Origin: Streptomyces chartreusis
GTDB lineage: Bacteria > Actinomycetota > Actinomycetes > Streptomycetales > Streptomycetaceae
Reading direction: 5' to 3'
Assembly (NCBI RefSeq): GCF_008704715.1
Contig: NZ_CP023689.1
Span: forward strand, 4,154,001 to 4,218,000
DNA: 64,000 nucleotides
Both the position numbers and the translations under genes were made by a program. Under the pieces are notes generated by a model. It saw only the letters and a program-made list of their open reading frames with translations. It had not been told where the DNA came from and searched no databases. Every line of letters starts with the position of its first letter. Within the stretch, counting starts at the first letter, position 1. Positions 39,094 through 47,104 of this stretch are shown piece by piece.

Positions 39094-40047
39094 GTGACCG
39101 GGAAGTCCAAGGGCGAGCGGCACATAGGTCTGCTGAACGGCTTCGCGGCCTACGGGATCTGGGGGCTGTTCCCGCTGTTCTGGCCGCTGCTGGAACCCGC
39201 CGGGTCGGTCGAGATCCTCGCCCACCGGATGGCCTGGTCCCTCGTCTTCGTGGCGGCCGTACTCCTCGTCGTGCGGCGCTGGGCCTGGGCCGGTGAGCTG
39301 ATCCGGCAGCCGCGGCGGCTCGCGCTGGTCGCCGTGGCCGCGGCCGTGATCACCGTCAACTGGGGCGTCTACATCTGGTCCGTGAACTCGGGCCATGTCG
39401 TCGAGGCCTCACTCGGGTACTTCATCAATCCGCTCGTCACCATCGCCATGGGCGTGCTGCTGCTGAAGGAACGGCTGCGGCCCGTGCAGTGGGCGGCGGT
39501 CGGCGTCGGCCTCAGCGCGGTGATCGTGCTGACCGTCGGGTACGGACGGCCGCCGTGGATCTCCCTCGTCCTCGCCTTCTCCTTCGCCACCTACGGGCTT
39601 GTGAAGAAGAAGGTCAATCTCGGTGGTGTGGAGTCGCTGGCCGCCGAGACCGCGATCCAGTTCCTGCCCGCGCTCGGGTACCTGGCCTGGCTGACGGCGC
39701 AGGGGAAGTCGACGTTCACCACGGAGGGCTTCGGGCACGCGTCGCTGCTCGCGGCCGCCGGCGCGGTGACCGCGCTGCCGCTGGTCTTCTTCGGCGCGGC
39801 TGCGATCCGGGTGCCGCTGTCGACGCTGGGGCTGCTTCAGTACCTGGCGCCGGTCTTCCAGTTCCTGATCGGCGTCGTCTACTTCCACGAGGCCATGCCG
39901 GCCGAGCGGTGGGCCGGGTTCGCGCTGGTGTGGCTGGCGTTGACGCTGCTCACGGCGGACGCGTGGCGCGCGGCGCGTCGCTTGAGGAGCGCCGGGTTCA
40001 GGGTGCCGCGGGTCGAGAAGCCGAAGTCGGCCGTGGTGGACGCCTGA
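39094..40047 (+). CDS. rarD: RarD, EamA/DMT superfamily transporter
   Basis: The 317-residue protein has ten membrane segments and the RarD signatures GLLNGFAAYGIWGLFPLFWP, NWGVYIWSVNSGHVVEASLG, YFINPLVTIAMGVLLLKERL and GLLQYLAPVFQFLIGVVYF. Members export or import small metabolites; the substrate is unknown. GTG at 39094 has GGAGGGG ahead. Confidence 0.92.
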   Translation: MTGKSKGERHIGLLNGFAAYGIWGLFPLFWPLLEPAGSVEILAHRMAWSLVFVAAVLLVVRRWAWAGELIRQPRRLALVAVAAAVITVNWGVYIWSVNSGHVVEASLGYFINPLVTIAMGVLLLKERLRPVQWAAVGVGLSAVIVLTVGYGRPPWISLVLAFSFATYGLVKKKVNLGGVESLAAETAIQFLPALGYLAWLTAQGKSTFTTEGFGHASLLAAAGAVTALPLVFFGAAAIRVPLSTLGLLQYLAPVFQFLIGVVYFHEAMPAERWAGFALVWLALTLLTADAWRAARRLRSAGFRVPRVEKPKSAVVDA

Positions 40048-40205
40048 TCTGAGGGCCGCCGCCCCCAGCCCCCCGCTTCGGCCCTGAACGGGCCTCGTCC
40101 TCAAACGCCGGACGGGCTGAAACAGAGCCCGGCCACGCGAGCATGCTGTGCACCGACCGGCGATTCCTGTTGCGTCCCGCTCCCCCACCGCCATTGAGTG
40201 GTCGC

Positions 40206-40682
40206 ATGACAAAGGAACCCGCTACCGCACCGGCGCCACTGCACTGGAAGCTCGTCATCGACTGCGCCAACCCCCAGTCCCAGGCCGACTTCTGGGCCGC
40301 CGTGCTGCACTACGAGGTCGAGGACAACAACGCCCTGATCGACCGACTGCTGGAGCTCGGCGCGCTGCCGCGCGAGGCCGTCGTCGAGTTCCACGCCCGG
40401 CTCGCCTTCCGGGACCTGGTGGCCGTACGGCATCCCGACGACCCGTACGACAAGGACAGCGGTACCGGGCTGGGGCGGCGGCTGCTGTTCCAGCGCGTTC
40501 CCGAGAAGAAGACCGTCAAGAACCGGCTGCATCTCGATGTGCACACGGCGGCCGGGGAACGCGAGGACGAGGTCGGGCGGCTGGAAGGGCTGGGAGCGAG
40601 CGTGCTGCGGCAGGTGCAGGAACCGTCCGGGGCGTGGGTGGTGATGGCGGACCCGGAGGGCAACGAGTTCTGCGTGCACTGA
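40206..40682 (+). CDS. VOC superfamily (glyoxalase-like) protein
   Basis: The 158-residue product has the Glyoxalase_6-like pattern: LHWKLVIDCANPQSQADFWA, RLLFQRVPEKKTVKNRLHLD, and WVVMADPEGNEFCVH, with His and Glu at metal-ligand positions. The family includes bleomycin-type resistance proteins and lyases; substrate unknown. ATG at 40206 begins the usual N-terminus. Confidence 0.85.
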   Translation: MTKEPATAPAPLHWKLVIDCANPQSQADFWAAVLHYEVEDNNALIDRLLELGALPREAVVEFHARLAFRDLVAVRHPDDPYDKDSGTGLGRRLLFQRVPEKKTVKNRLHLDVHTAAGEREDEVGRLEGLGASVLRQVQEPSGAWVVMADPEGNEFCVH

Positions 40683-40828
40683 GCCCGCGACGGACTCAGG
40701 GTTTTCCCTATACGAACATCCCGTCCGAATAGCGCTCTTGACGGAGAGTCAGGCTCACCCTCACCATCCAGGCACCCCATTCACTGAGGAATCCCTGCGA
40801 TTCCCCAAGGAATTCGGAGCCCCCCACC

Positions 40829-41776
40829 ATGAAACTCTCCGTCTCCTGGCGTACGTCGGCGGCTGTCGCCGTCGCTGCCGCCACCCTCCTGACCAGCGGA
40901 TCCATAGCCGGCGCGGCGCCCAGAGCCGAGGCCCTGGCCGCCGCACCCGACATCCCCGTGGCCGGCGTCAAGGCCCATCTCACCCAGTTCCAGTCCATCG
41001 CCACCGCCAACGGCGGCAACCGCGCCCACGGCCGCCCCGGCTACAAGGCATCCCTCGACTACGTGAAGGCCAAGCTGGACGCCGCCGGGTACACCACGGC
41101 CATCCAGCAGTTCACGTCCTCCGGCCGCACCGGCTACAACCTGATCGCCGACTGGCCCGGCGGCGACGCCAACCAGGTCGTCATGGCCGGCTCCCACCTC
41201 GACAGCGTCACCTCCGGCCCCGGCATCAACGACAACGGCTCCGGCTCGGCGGCGGTCCTGGAGACCGCGCTCGCCGTGTCACGGGCCGGCTACCACCCCA
41301 CCAAGCATCTGCGGTTCGCCTGGTGGGGCGCGGAGGAGCTGGGGCTCGTCGGCTCCCGCTACTACGTCAACAACCTCTCCTCCGCGAACCGGGCGAAGAT
41401 CAGCGGCTATCTGAACTTCGACATGATCGGCTCGCCCAACCCGGGTTACTTCGTCTACGACGACGACCCCGCGATCGAGAAGACCTTCAAGGACTACTAC
41501 GCCGGCCTCGGCGTCGCGACCGAGATCGAGACCGAGGGCGACGGCCGCTCCGACCACGCGCCGTTCAAGAGCGCCGGCGTGCCGGTGGGCGGCCTGTTCA
41601 CGGGCGCGAGCCGCACGAAGACCGCGGCACAGGTGACCAAGTGGGGCGGTACGGCCGGGCAGTCCTTCGACCGCTGCTACCACTCGTCCTGCGACACGAC
41701 GTCCAACATCAACGACACCGCCCTCGACCGCAACAGCGACGCCGTCGCGTACGCGGTGTGGGAGCTGTCGGAGTAG
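40829..41776 (+). CDS. Secreted M28 family aminopeptidase
   Basis: The 315-residue precursor has a Sec signal peptide (WRTSAAVAVAAATLLTSGSI with AGAA cleavage region), then the M28 zinc peptidase of the S. griseus aminopeptidase type. Metal ligands are in AGSHLDSV (His), GINDNGSGSAA (bridging Asp), AWWGAEELG (Glu pair), LNFDMIGSP (Asp) and CYHSSCDT (His between a Cys pair). It removes N-terminal amino acids from peptides outside the cell. It stands alone with 140 bp upstream. Confidence 0.93.
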   Translation: MKLSVSWRTSAAVAVAAATLLTSGSIAGAAPRAEALAAAPDIPVAGVKAHLTQFQSIATANGGNRAHGRPGYKASLDYVKAKLDAAGYTTAIQQFTSSGRTGYNLIADWPGGDANQVVMAGSHLDSVTSGPGINDNGSGSAAVLETALAVSRAGYHPTKHLRFAWWGAEELGLVGSRYYVNNLSSANRAKISGYLNFDMIGSPNPGYFVYDDDPAIEKTFKDYYAGLGVATEIETEGDGRSDHAPFKSAGVPVGGLFTGASRTKTAAQVTKWGGTAGQSFDRCYHSSCDTTSNINDTALDRNSDAVAYAVWELSE

Positions 41777-41850
41777 TAGGCCGGGTCGCCGGCACGGGAC
41801 GGCGAACGGTCGAGTAGTACGCCGGGTCGCCGCCACCGGACGGCGAACGG

Positions 41851-43227
41851 TCAGCCGGTGGGCGGTTCGGTCGACTTGGCGGCCCGGGCGGCGAGGCGGT
41901 CCATGCGGGCACGGGCCGCCTCCAGCTCCTCGATGTCGTCGGCGGCCGGACCGCCCTCGGCCGCAAGCTCGTCCCACAGCCCGAGCAGGTCCCGGCCCAT
42001 GTGCAGTCCCTGGGCCGGGTCCCGCACGGCGCGCCAGGCCGTGGCCGCGCCGTGCAGACTGCCGTACGCCGCCTCCGCGTCACGCGCGCTGTGATGCCTG
42101 CGCGCCACGTCCAGGGCGAGCGCGAAGGCGCGCTCCGGTTCGCCCGCCAAGTAGGCGATGTAGGCACCGAGTTCGCGGATCCGCAGCACCTCGGCGTGCT
42201 GCGGCCCGAGCACCGCCGACGCCTCCGCCACGGTCCGCTCCGCGAGCTCCGCCGCCTCCGCCGTGCGTCCCGCCGCCACGGCGTCATTGATCCGCGCCAT
42301 CGATACGCCGAACGGGGAGGCGTCGGCGGTGGCGCCGCCCTGCGGATCCCCGAGAACGGCCTCGGCGACCGCGTCGAAGCCGCGGGGCGGTGCCGGCTTG
42401 GGGTCGGGGTCCGAGGCGGGGTCGGGATGGACGTGGGAGTGCGGGTGGGGGCGAGGGTGCGGGTCGGGGCCGGGGGCCGTCTTGGCGGCCGGGGTCGGGA
42501 CCGGCAAGGGCGTCGGGTCCGAGACGGGGATGCGGGTGGAGGGCTGCGGCGGCGGCGCGTCGGCCGGTTCCGGCCTTGCCTCCGGCCCCGGCGTCGGCGT
42601 CGGCTTCGGGTTCAGGGGTGCGTCCATGACCGGCGGTGGCCCGAACTCCCCGAGCGGCGGGGCGACCGTGCCGGGTGCGGCGTCCCGCACCGGCTCGGGC
42701 AGGGCGCGCAGCCGGTAGGTGGGCGAGGCGTCCTGCGCCGGGCCCGGCAGCGGTCGTAGGACATGGGTGGGCTTGTCGTGGTGCGGTTCGGCGCTCGGCG
42801 CCTGAGACCCGGCCCCGCCCGGCGTCGGCGCTGGATCGGTGCTCGGCGGAGGGGCGGGCAGCGCGGGCCGCTCGGCCGCAGGGGCCACGGCAATGGCCTG
42901 TGCCGCGGGCGGACCGGTGCGTACGGGCTCGGCGGTGAAGCGGCTGGAGCCGTCCTCCTCGACCAGCAGCGGGACGACGTAGCCGATGCGCTCGTCGTGG
43001 ACGGTGGCGTGCACGGGGTGGCCGCCGGCGCGGGCGATGCGCTGGAGGTGGGCCAGGACGACGTGCTGGATCTCCTCGCCCGGGGCCGCCATGACGGGGA
43101 CGCCGCCGATGGACGCGCCGCCCGCGCCCGGACCGGCGACGGGGACGTGTACGTCGATCGGCGCGGCCACCTGGGCCGCGGCGGCGTGTTTCTGTTCCCG
43201 CTTCTTCGCGCGGCTCAGTCGAGGCAT
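41851..43227 (-). CDS. Pro-rich protein with C-terminal helical (TPR-like) domain
   Basis: The 458-residue protein begins MPRLSRAKKREQKHAAAAQV, then a small N-terminal domain (HVVLAHLQRIARAGGHPVHA), a Pro/Ala/Asp-rich linker of about 180 residues with a His run (PHPRPHPHSHVHPDP), and a C-terminal helical domain with TPR-like repeats (INDAVAAGRTAEAAELAERT; AYIAYLAGEPERAFALALDV). GAGGGAAG precedes the ATG at 43227. No known function. It is divergent from the DUF6668 gene, which may be its partner, as such gene pairs recur in Streptomyces. Confidence 0.8.
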   Translation of the reverse strand: MPRLSRAKKREQKHAAAAQVAAPIDVHVPVAGPGAGGASIGGVPVMAAPGEEIQHVVLAHLQRIARAGGHPVHATVHDERIGYVVPLLVEEDGSSRFTAEPVRTGPPAAQAIAVAPAAERPALPAPPPSTDPAPTPGGAGSQAPSAEPHHDKPTHVLRPLPGPAQDASPTYRLRALPEPVRDAAPGTVAPPLGEFGPPPVMDAPLNPKPTPTPGPEARPEPADAPPPQPSTRIPVSDPTPLPVPTPAAKTAPGPDPHPRPHPHSHVHPDPASDPDPKPAPPRGFDAVAEAVLGDPQGGATADASPFGVSMARINDAVAAGRTAEAAELAERTVAEASAVLGPQHAEVLRIRELGAYIAYLAGEPERAFALALDVARRHHSARDAEAAYGSLHGAATAWRAVRDPAQGLHMGRDLLGLWDELAAEGGPAADDIEELEAARARMDRLAARAAKSTEPPTG

Positions 43228-43497
43228 CGCTTCCCTCACTCGCATGCGTCGGGGAGTGCGCGGACGGCGCGTTCGGGTTCCATGGTGCTCCCTCTCGCCG
43301 TCGGGTTCCGCTTCCCCGGCGTCCAGGTCCGGTTGTACAGGTCGGACACGTCGTACACGTAATCTCGAGTCTCTCCGGCCGCGCACGGTACGGACGTCAC
43401 CGTGACGTCACAGACTCGTTCCAGGAGCTTGTGCCACGTCACAGCGTTCTCATGCCTGGCTCGAAGATCGTTGGCGTGACGAGGGAGGAGTGCGGGC

Positions 43498-44019
43498 ATG
43501 CGGACTGACATGCGCGTGCAGCATGGCCGGCCGCAGCTGGGGCCGGAGATCTGGATCCGCGGGCCGGTGGCCCTCCCGGAGGAACCTCCGCCCTCTCCCG
43601 GCGCCTTCCGACCCCGGCGTTTCTCCTGGGTCGGTGTGTGCGGCGGGGCCGGTGTGTCGACGCTCGCCTCGGTCTACGGCGGCCACGACTGCGGACGCGG
43701 CTGGCCCGGCCCCGCCGATCCGCCGTCGATACTGCTCGTGGCCCGCACCCACGCGGCCGGGCTGACCGCCGTGCTGAACGCCCTGGAGGTCTTCCGGCGC
43801 GGGGAGGCACCGCACGGGCTCGACCTCGACGCGGTCGTCCTGGTCGCGGACGCTCCGGGCCGCCTTCCGCGACCGCTCGCCGAGCGCGTCAAGGTCATCG
43901 AGTCGGTGATCGACGTGTACCGGGTGCCGTGGGTGCCGGCCTGGCGGCTCGGCGACCTGAGCGGGCAGCCGCCGAGGGAGGCGGAGGCGCTGGCGCGGCT
44001 GACCGGGCGGGCTCGGTGA
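43498..44019 (+). CDS. DUF6668 family protein (P-loop-like)
   Basis: The 173-residue product has FSWVGVCGGAGVSTLASVYG, a MinD/ParA-like deviant P-loop with the usual Lys absent, then ILLVARTHAAGLTAVLNALE, DAVVLVADAPGRLPRPLAER and a conserved end VYRVPWVPAWRLG. This is the DUF6668 pattern; the fold looks like a degraded MinD-type ATPase. The role is unknown. The stop is followed directly by a GTCGG tandem repeat. Confidence 0.75.
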   Translation: MRTDMRVQHGRPQLGPEIWIRGPVALPEEPPPSPGAFRPRRFSWVGVCGGAGVSTLASVYGGHDCGRGWPGPADPPSILLVARTHAAGLTAVLNALEVFRRGEAPHGLDLDAVVLVADAPGRLPRPLAERVKVIESVIDVYRVPWVPAWRLGDLSGQPPREAEALARLTGRAR

Positions 44020-44020
44020 G

Positions 44021-44055
44021 GTCGGGTCGGGTCGGGTCGGGTCGGGTCGGGTCGG
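44021..44055 (+). repeat. (GTCGG)7 pentanucleotide microsatellite
   Basis: Seven perfect copies of GTCGG begin two bases after the stop codon of the DUF6668 gene. It is non-coding. Simple repeats of this length can vary in number between strains. Confidence 0.9.
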
Positions 44056-44135
44056 GGGAGCGTCGGCCGTCGCTGCGTACTGGTGAGCACCGGTCATAGC
44101 GCGGAGGCCGGCCCCGGCGCCCGGACAATCACTGC

Positions 44136-45407
44136 ATGACGCGTACACCTGACCACCCCGACGCGGACCCCTCTCCCGCCGCACCCACCTCCCTCTCGGC
44201 CGAGGAGATCGCCTCCGCCGTGCGTTCGCGGACCCTGCGCGCGGTCGACGTCGTCGCGGAGGCCCTCGACCGCATCGAGCGGGCCGACCCGGTCCTGTCC
44301 GCCTTCATCGAGGTGTGGGCCGACGACGCCCTTCGGCGGGCCGGCGAGGTGGACGCGCGGGTCGCGGCGGGTGAGCAGTTGCCTCTGGCCGGCGTACCGA
44401 TCGGGGTCAAGGGGCGGCGCGGGCTCGGGACGGCGGGCCCGTTGCTCGAAGCGGGGTGTGTCGCGGTGGGAGCGACGTCGGTTCCGGGGCCGGGAACCGT
44501 CTGGCAGACCTGGGGGCTCGGCCGGCACGGCCCCACGATCAACCCCTGGCGCCACGACCGCACACCGGGCGGCTCCTCGGCCGGTTCCGCGGTGGCGGTG
44601 GCGGCGGGCCTTGTGCCGCTCGCGACCGGGAACGACGGGGCCGGCTCGGTACGGATCCCGGCGGCATGGTGCGGCGTCGTCGGACTCAAGGTCGGCAACG
44701 GGCGACTGCCGTCGAGCGACCGCACCGGGCTCATGGTGCCGGGGGTGCTGACGCGGCAGGTGGGGGATGCGGCGGCGTACTGGCGGGTGATGTCAGGCAA
44801 GGCCACGGCAGCCGGCCCTGGGGCTGGGTCTGCGTCCCGGGGTGGGTCCGGGTCCGCATCCGTAACAGCATCCGCATCCACCTCCATCTCCATCTCCGCC
44901 TCCGGCGATCAGCCGACCGCCGTCTGGTCCCCCGACCTCGGCTTCGACTCCCCCGACCCGGACGTCGTCGCCGTCGCCCATGCCGCCGCCCTCCGGCTCG
45001 CCGAGGCCGGGGCGCTACGGCTGACGTCCCCGCGCACCCCGCTCCGCCTCCACGACCCGGCCCCGGCATGGCTGGCCCTGCGGACGCCCGGCGCGGGGCC
45101 CACCCCCGAGGTCCATCGCATCCGGGCCGCGAACGACAGCCGGCTGGCCGCACTCTTCGCCGGCACCCGGCTGCTGCTGACGCCGACGGCACCCACCCCG
45201 CCGCACGGTCACGAGGGTCCCGGCGAGCGCTACTCCACCGCGCTCACCTGGGCGTTCAACCTGAGCGGGCATCCGGCGATCAGCATCCCTGCGGGGTTCG
45301 GGCCGGACGGCTGCCCCGTCGGACTCCAACTGGTGGCGGCGCACGGCGAGGAGGAACTGCTGCTCGACGTCGGCGGCCTGGCCGAGGGCCACCTCGGGCC
45401 CTGGTGA
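44136..45407 (+). CDS. Amidase signature family enzyme with Ser-rich insert
   Basis: The 423-residue protein carries the amidase triad: Lys in LPLAGVPIGVKG, cis-Ser in RTPGGSSAGSAVAVAAG and nucleophile Ser in GNDGAGSVRIPAAWCG. The C-terminal part has LTPTAPTPPHGHEGPG and NLSGHPAISIPAGFGPDGCP. Between about residues 225 and 258 there is a low-complexity insert of Gly, Ser, Ala and Thr (GPGAGSASRGGSGSASV, TASASTSISISASG), encoded by hexamer-like DNA repeats. Substrate is unknown; the family hydrolyses amides, including glutaminyl-tRNA precursors and nitrile-derived amides. Confidence 0.88.
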   Translation: MTRTPDHPDADPSPAAPTSLSAEEIASAVRSRTLRAVDVVAEALDRIERADPVLSAFIEVWADDALRRAGEVDARVAAGEQLPLAGVPIGVKGRRGLGTAGPLLEAGCVAVGATSVPGPGTVWQTWGLGRHGPTINPWRHDRTPGGSSAGSAVAVAAGLVPLATGNDGAGSVRIPAAWCGVVGLKVGNGRLPSSDRTGLMVPGVLTRQVGDAAAYWRVMSGKATAAGPGAGSASRGGSGSASVTASASTSISISASGDQPTAVWSPDLGFDSPDPDVVAVAHAAALRLAEAGALRLTSPRTPLRLHDPAPAWLALRTPGAGPTPEVHRIRAANDSRLAALFAGTRLLLTPTAPTPPHGHEGPGERYSTALTWAFNLSGHPAISIPAGFGPDGCPVGLQLVAAHGEEELLLDVGGLAEGHLGPW

Positions 45408-45456
45408 GCACAGCGCCCTCCTGGATCCCCCTCGCCTGGATCCTTCGGGGTCCCCC

Positions 45457-45484
45457 TGGACAGCTACATGCGTACGCATATAAT
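45457..45484 (+). promoter_or_regulatory. Near-consensus promoter with palindrome in the spacer
   Basis: TGGACA (45457-45462), a 16-bp spacer and TATAAT (45479-45484) give five of six and six of six consensus matches, rare in such GC-rich DNA. The spacer contains ATGCGTACGCAT (45468-45479), a perfect 12-bp palindrome that touches the -10. It lies 70 bp before the FMN reductase ATG and suits a strong promoter held by a repressor. Confidence 0.75.
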
Positions 45485-45553
45485 GCACATGCGATTAGTT
45501 GTCGTACGCCGACCATCCGGCCCCCTGTGGAGGCCGACTGTTTGGGGGAAACC

Positions 45554-46138
45554 ATGACCCGCCGCTTCCTGTTCGTCCTCGGCAGCAGCCGTTCCGACGG
45601 CAACACCGAGCTCCTGGCCCGCAGGGCCGCCGAGCAGTTGCCCGAGAGTGTCGAGCAGCAGTGGATCGACCTGGCCGCGCACCCGCTGCCCGACTTCGAG
45701 GACCTGCGCCACGACAGCGACCATGTGCGCCCGACCCGGGGCAACGTGGCACTGCTGCTCGACGCCACGCTCGCGGCGACGGACGTCGTGATCGTCTCGC
45801 CGCTGTACTGGTACTCGGTGTCCGCCCACGTCAAGCGCTACCTCGACTACTGGTCGGGCTGGCTGCGCACCCCCGGCGTGGACTTCAAGGCGACCATGGC
45901 CGGACGCACCCTGTGGGGCGTCACCGCGCTCGCGCACGAGGAGCAGGAGGTCGCCGACCCGCTGGTCGGGACGCTCAGCAACTCCGCCGCGTACCTGAGG
46001 ATGCGCTTCGGCGGCGTACTGCTCGGCAACGGCAGCAAGCCCGGTGACGTGCTCGGCGACGCCGACGCCCTGGCCCGGGCGAAGACGTTCTTCGCGCAGG
46101 ACGCGCCGCTCGCGCGCTTCCCGTACGAGACCGACTGA
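45554..46138 (+). CDS. NADPH-dependent FMN reductase / flavodoxin-fold protein
   Basis: The 194-residue protein has the flavin phosphate loop FVLGSSRSDGNTELLAR and the second signature SPLYWYSVSAHVKRYLDYWS of the NADPH-dependent FMN reductase (azoreductase-like) family. It probably reduces quinones, azo compounds or free flavin. GGGGGA precedes the ATG at 45554. It is driven by the near-consensus promoter upstream. Confidence 0.88.
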   Translation: MTRRFLFVLGSSRSDGNTELLARRAAEQLPESVEQQWIDLAAHPLPDFEDLRHDSDHVRPTRGNVALLLDATLAATDVVIVSPLYWYSVSAHVKRYLDYWSGWLRTPGVDFKATMAGRTLWGVTALAHEEQEVADPLVGTLSNSAAYLRMRFGGVLLGNGSKPGDVLGDADALARAKTFFAQDAPLARFPYETD

Positions 46139-46147
46139 GCGCCACGC

Positions 46148-46222
46148 CGTGAGGTCCTGGGCCGTGAGGTCCTATGCCTCGATGTCCTACGCCTCGATGT
46201 CCTACGCCGTGATGTCCTTCGC
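46148..46222. repeat. Five 15-bp tandem repeats over the stop codon of the ABC permease
   Basis: Units CGTGAGGTCCTGGGC, CGTGAGGTCCTATGC, two exact copies of CTCGATGTCCTACGC and CGTGATGTCCTTCGC follow one another at 15-bp period. The array covers the last codons and the stop of the leftward permease gene; read in that frame each unit is five residues of the form A-x-D-[IL]-[TE], and three middle units carry TAG. It appears that the gene end has been copied repeatedly. Confidence 0.8.
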
Positions 46223-47104
46223 CGTGAATCTCGCCCACGCCGCCGAGCCGAACACCGCCGCGTAGAGGCCCTGGAGACCGAGGTTCTTCACCAGATCGTC
46301 CCAGTAGACGGGCTCGCGCATGAGGTCGGCAAAGGACAGCCAGTAGTGCGAGAAGAAGTACGGCTGAAGCGCGTGCAGCTGGGGGATCTGGTCGAGGATC
46401 TGCACGGTGATCAGCAGGCCCACCGTCGTCGCCATCGCCGCGATCCCGCTGTTGGTCAGCGTCGAGACGAACAGGCCGAGCGCCGCCACGCCGATCAGTG
46501 ACGCGGCGACGACCAGGGCGATCAGCAGGGCTCTGGCCAGGCCCTCGCCGAAGCTGATCCGGGTGCCGGAGATGGTCGTCAGATCGCCGAGCGGGAACAG
46601 CAACGCGCCGACGGTGAGCGCCGAGACCGCGACCACCAGGGTGGCCACCAGGCAGAACGTCATCGTGGTCGCGTACTTGGTGAGCAGCAGGCGGGTGCGG
46701 CCGGCGGGGGCGACGAGGAGGTAGCGGAGGGTGCCGGCGTTCGCCTCGCCCGCGATCGCGTCGCCCGCGATGACGCCGATCGCCATCGGCAGGAAGAAGG
46801 GGAGCGTCGCGGCGAGTGCGGTGAAGACCAGGAACAGGCCGTTGTTGGTGATCTGTGAGATGAACGCCGGACCGCCGCCGCCCTCGGGTCCACCGCCCGC
46901 GGACGAGCCGTCGCCGGTCTCGATCTTCACGGCGATGCCGACCAGGATCGGCACGGCGGCCAGGACGGCGAGCAGTGCGAGGGTGCGCCAGCGCCGGAAG
47001 GTCGTGACGAGTTCGCTGCGGAAGAGACCGAAGGTCCACAGAGGGCTGGGCTTGCGGCCCGTTCCGATCGCGCCGCCCTGCTCGACGACGTCAGCCCGCG
47101 ACAT
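46202..47104 (-). CDS. ABC-2 type transporter permease
   Basis: The 300-residue protein has six membrane segments, one near residues 40-60 (LALLAVLAAVPILVGIAV) followed by a large Gly-rich outer loop (GDGSSAGGGPEGGGG), and the ABC-2 pattern GEANAGTLRYLLVAPAGRTR. It exports an unknown substrate with the ATPase, whose gene it overlaps by 14 bp. The C-terminus ends inside the 15-bp repeat array. Confidence 0.88.
   Translation of the reverse strand: MSRADVVEQGGAIGTGRKPSPLWTFGLFRSELVTTFRRWRTLALLAVLAAVPILVGIAVKIETGDGSSAGGGPEGGGGPAFISQITNNGLFLVFTALAATLPFFLPMAIGVIAGDAIAGEANAGTLRYLLVAPAGRTRLLLTKYATTMTFCLVATLVVAVSALTVGALLFPLGDLTTISGTRISFGEGLARALLIALVVAASLIGVAALGLFVSTLTNSGIAAMATTVGLLITVQILDQIPQLHALQPYFFSHYWLSFADLMREPVYWDDLVKNLGLQGLYAAVFGSAAWARFTAKDITA

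Noticed and set aside
44021..44055. Phase-variable switch
   Set aside because: The repeat is after the stop codon and far from the next start's promoter elements; length change would not alter a reading frame.
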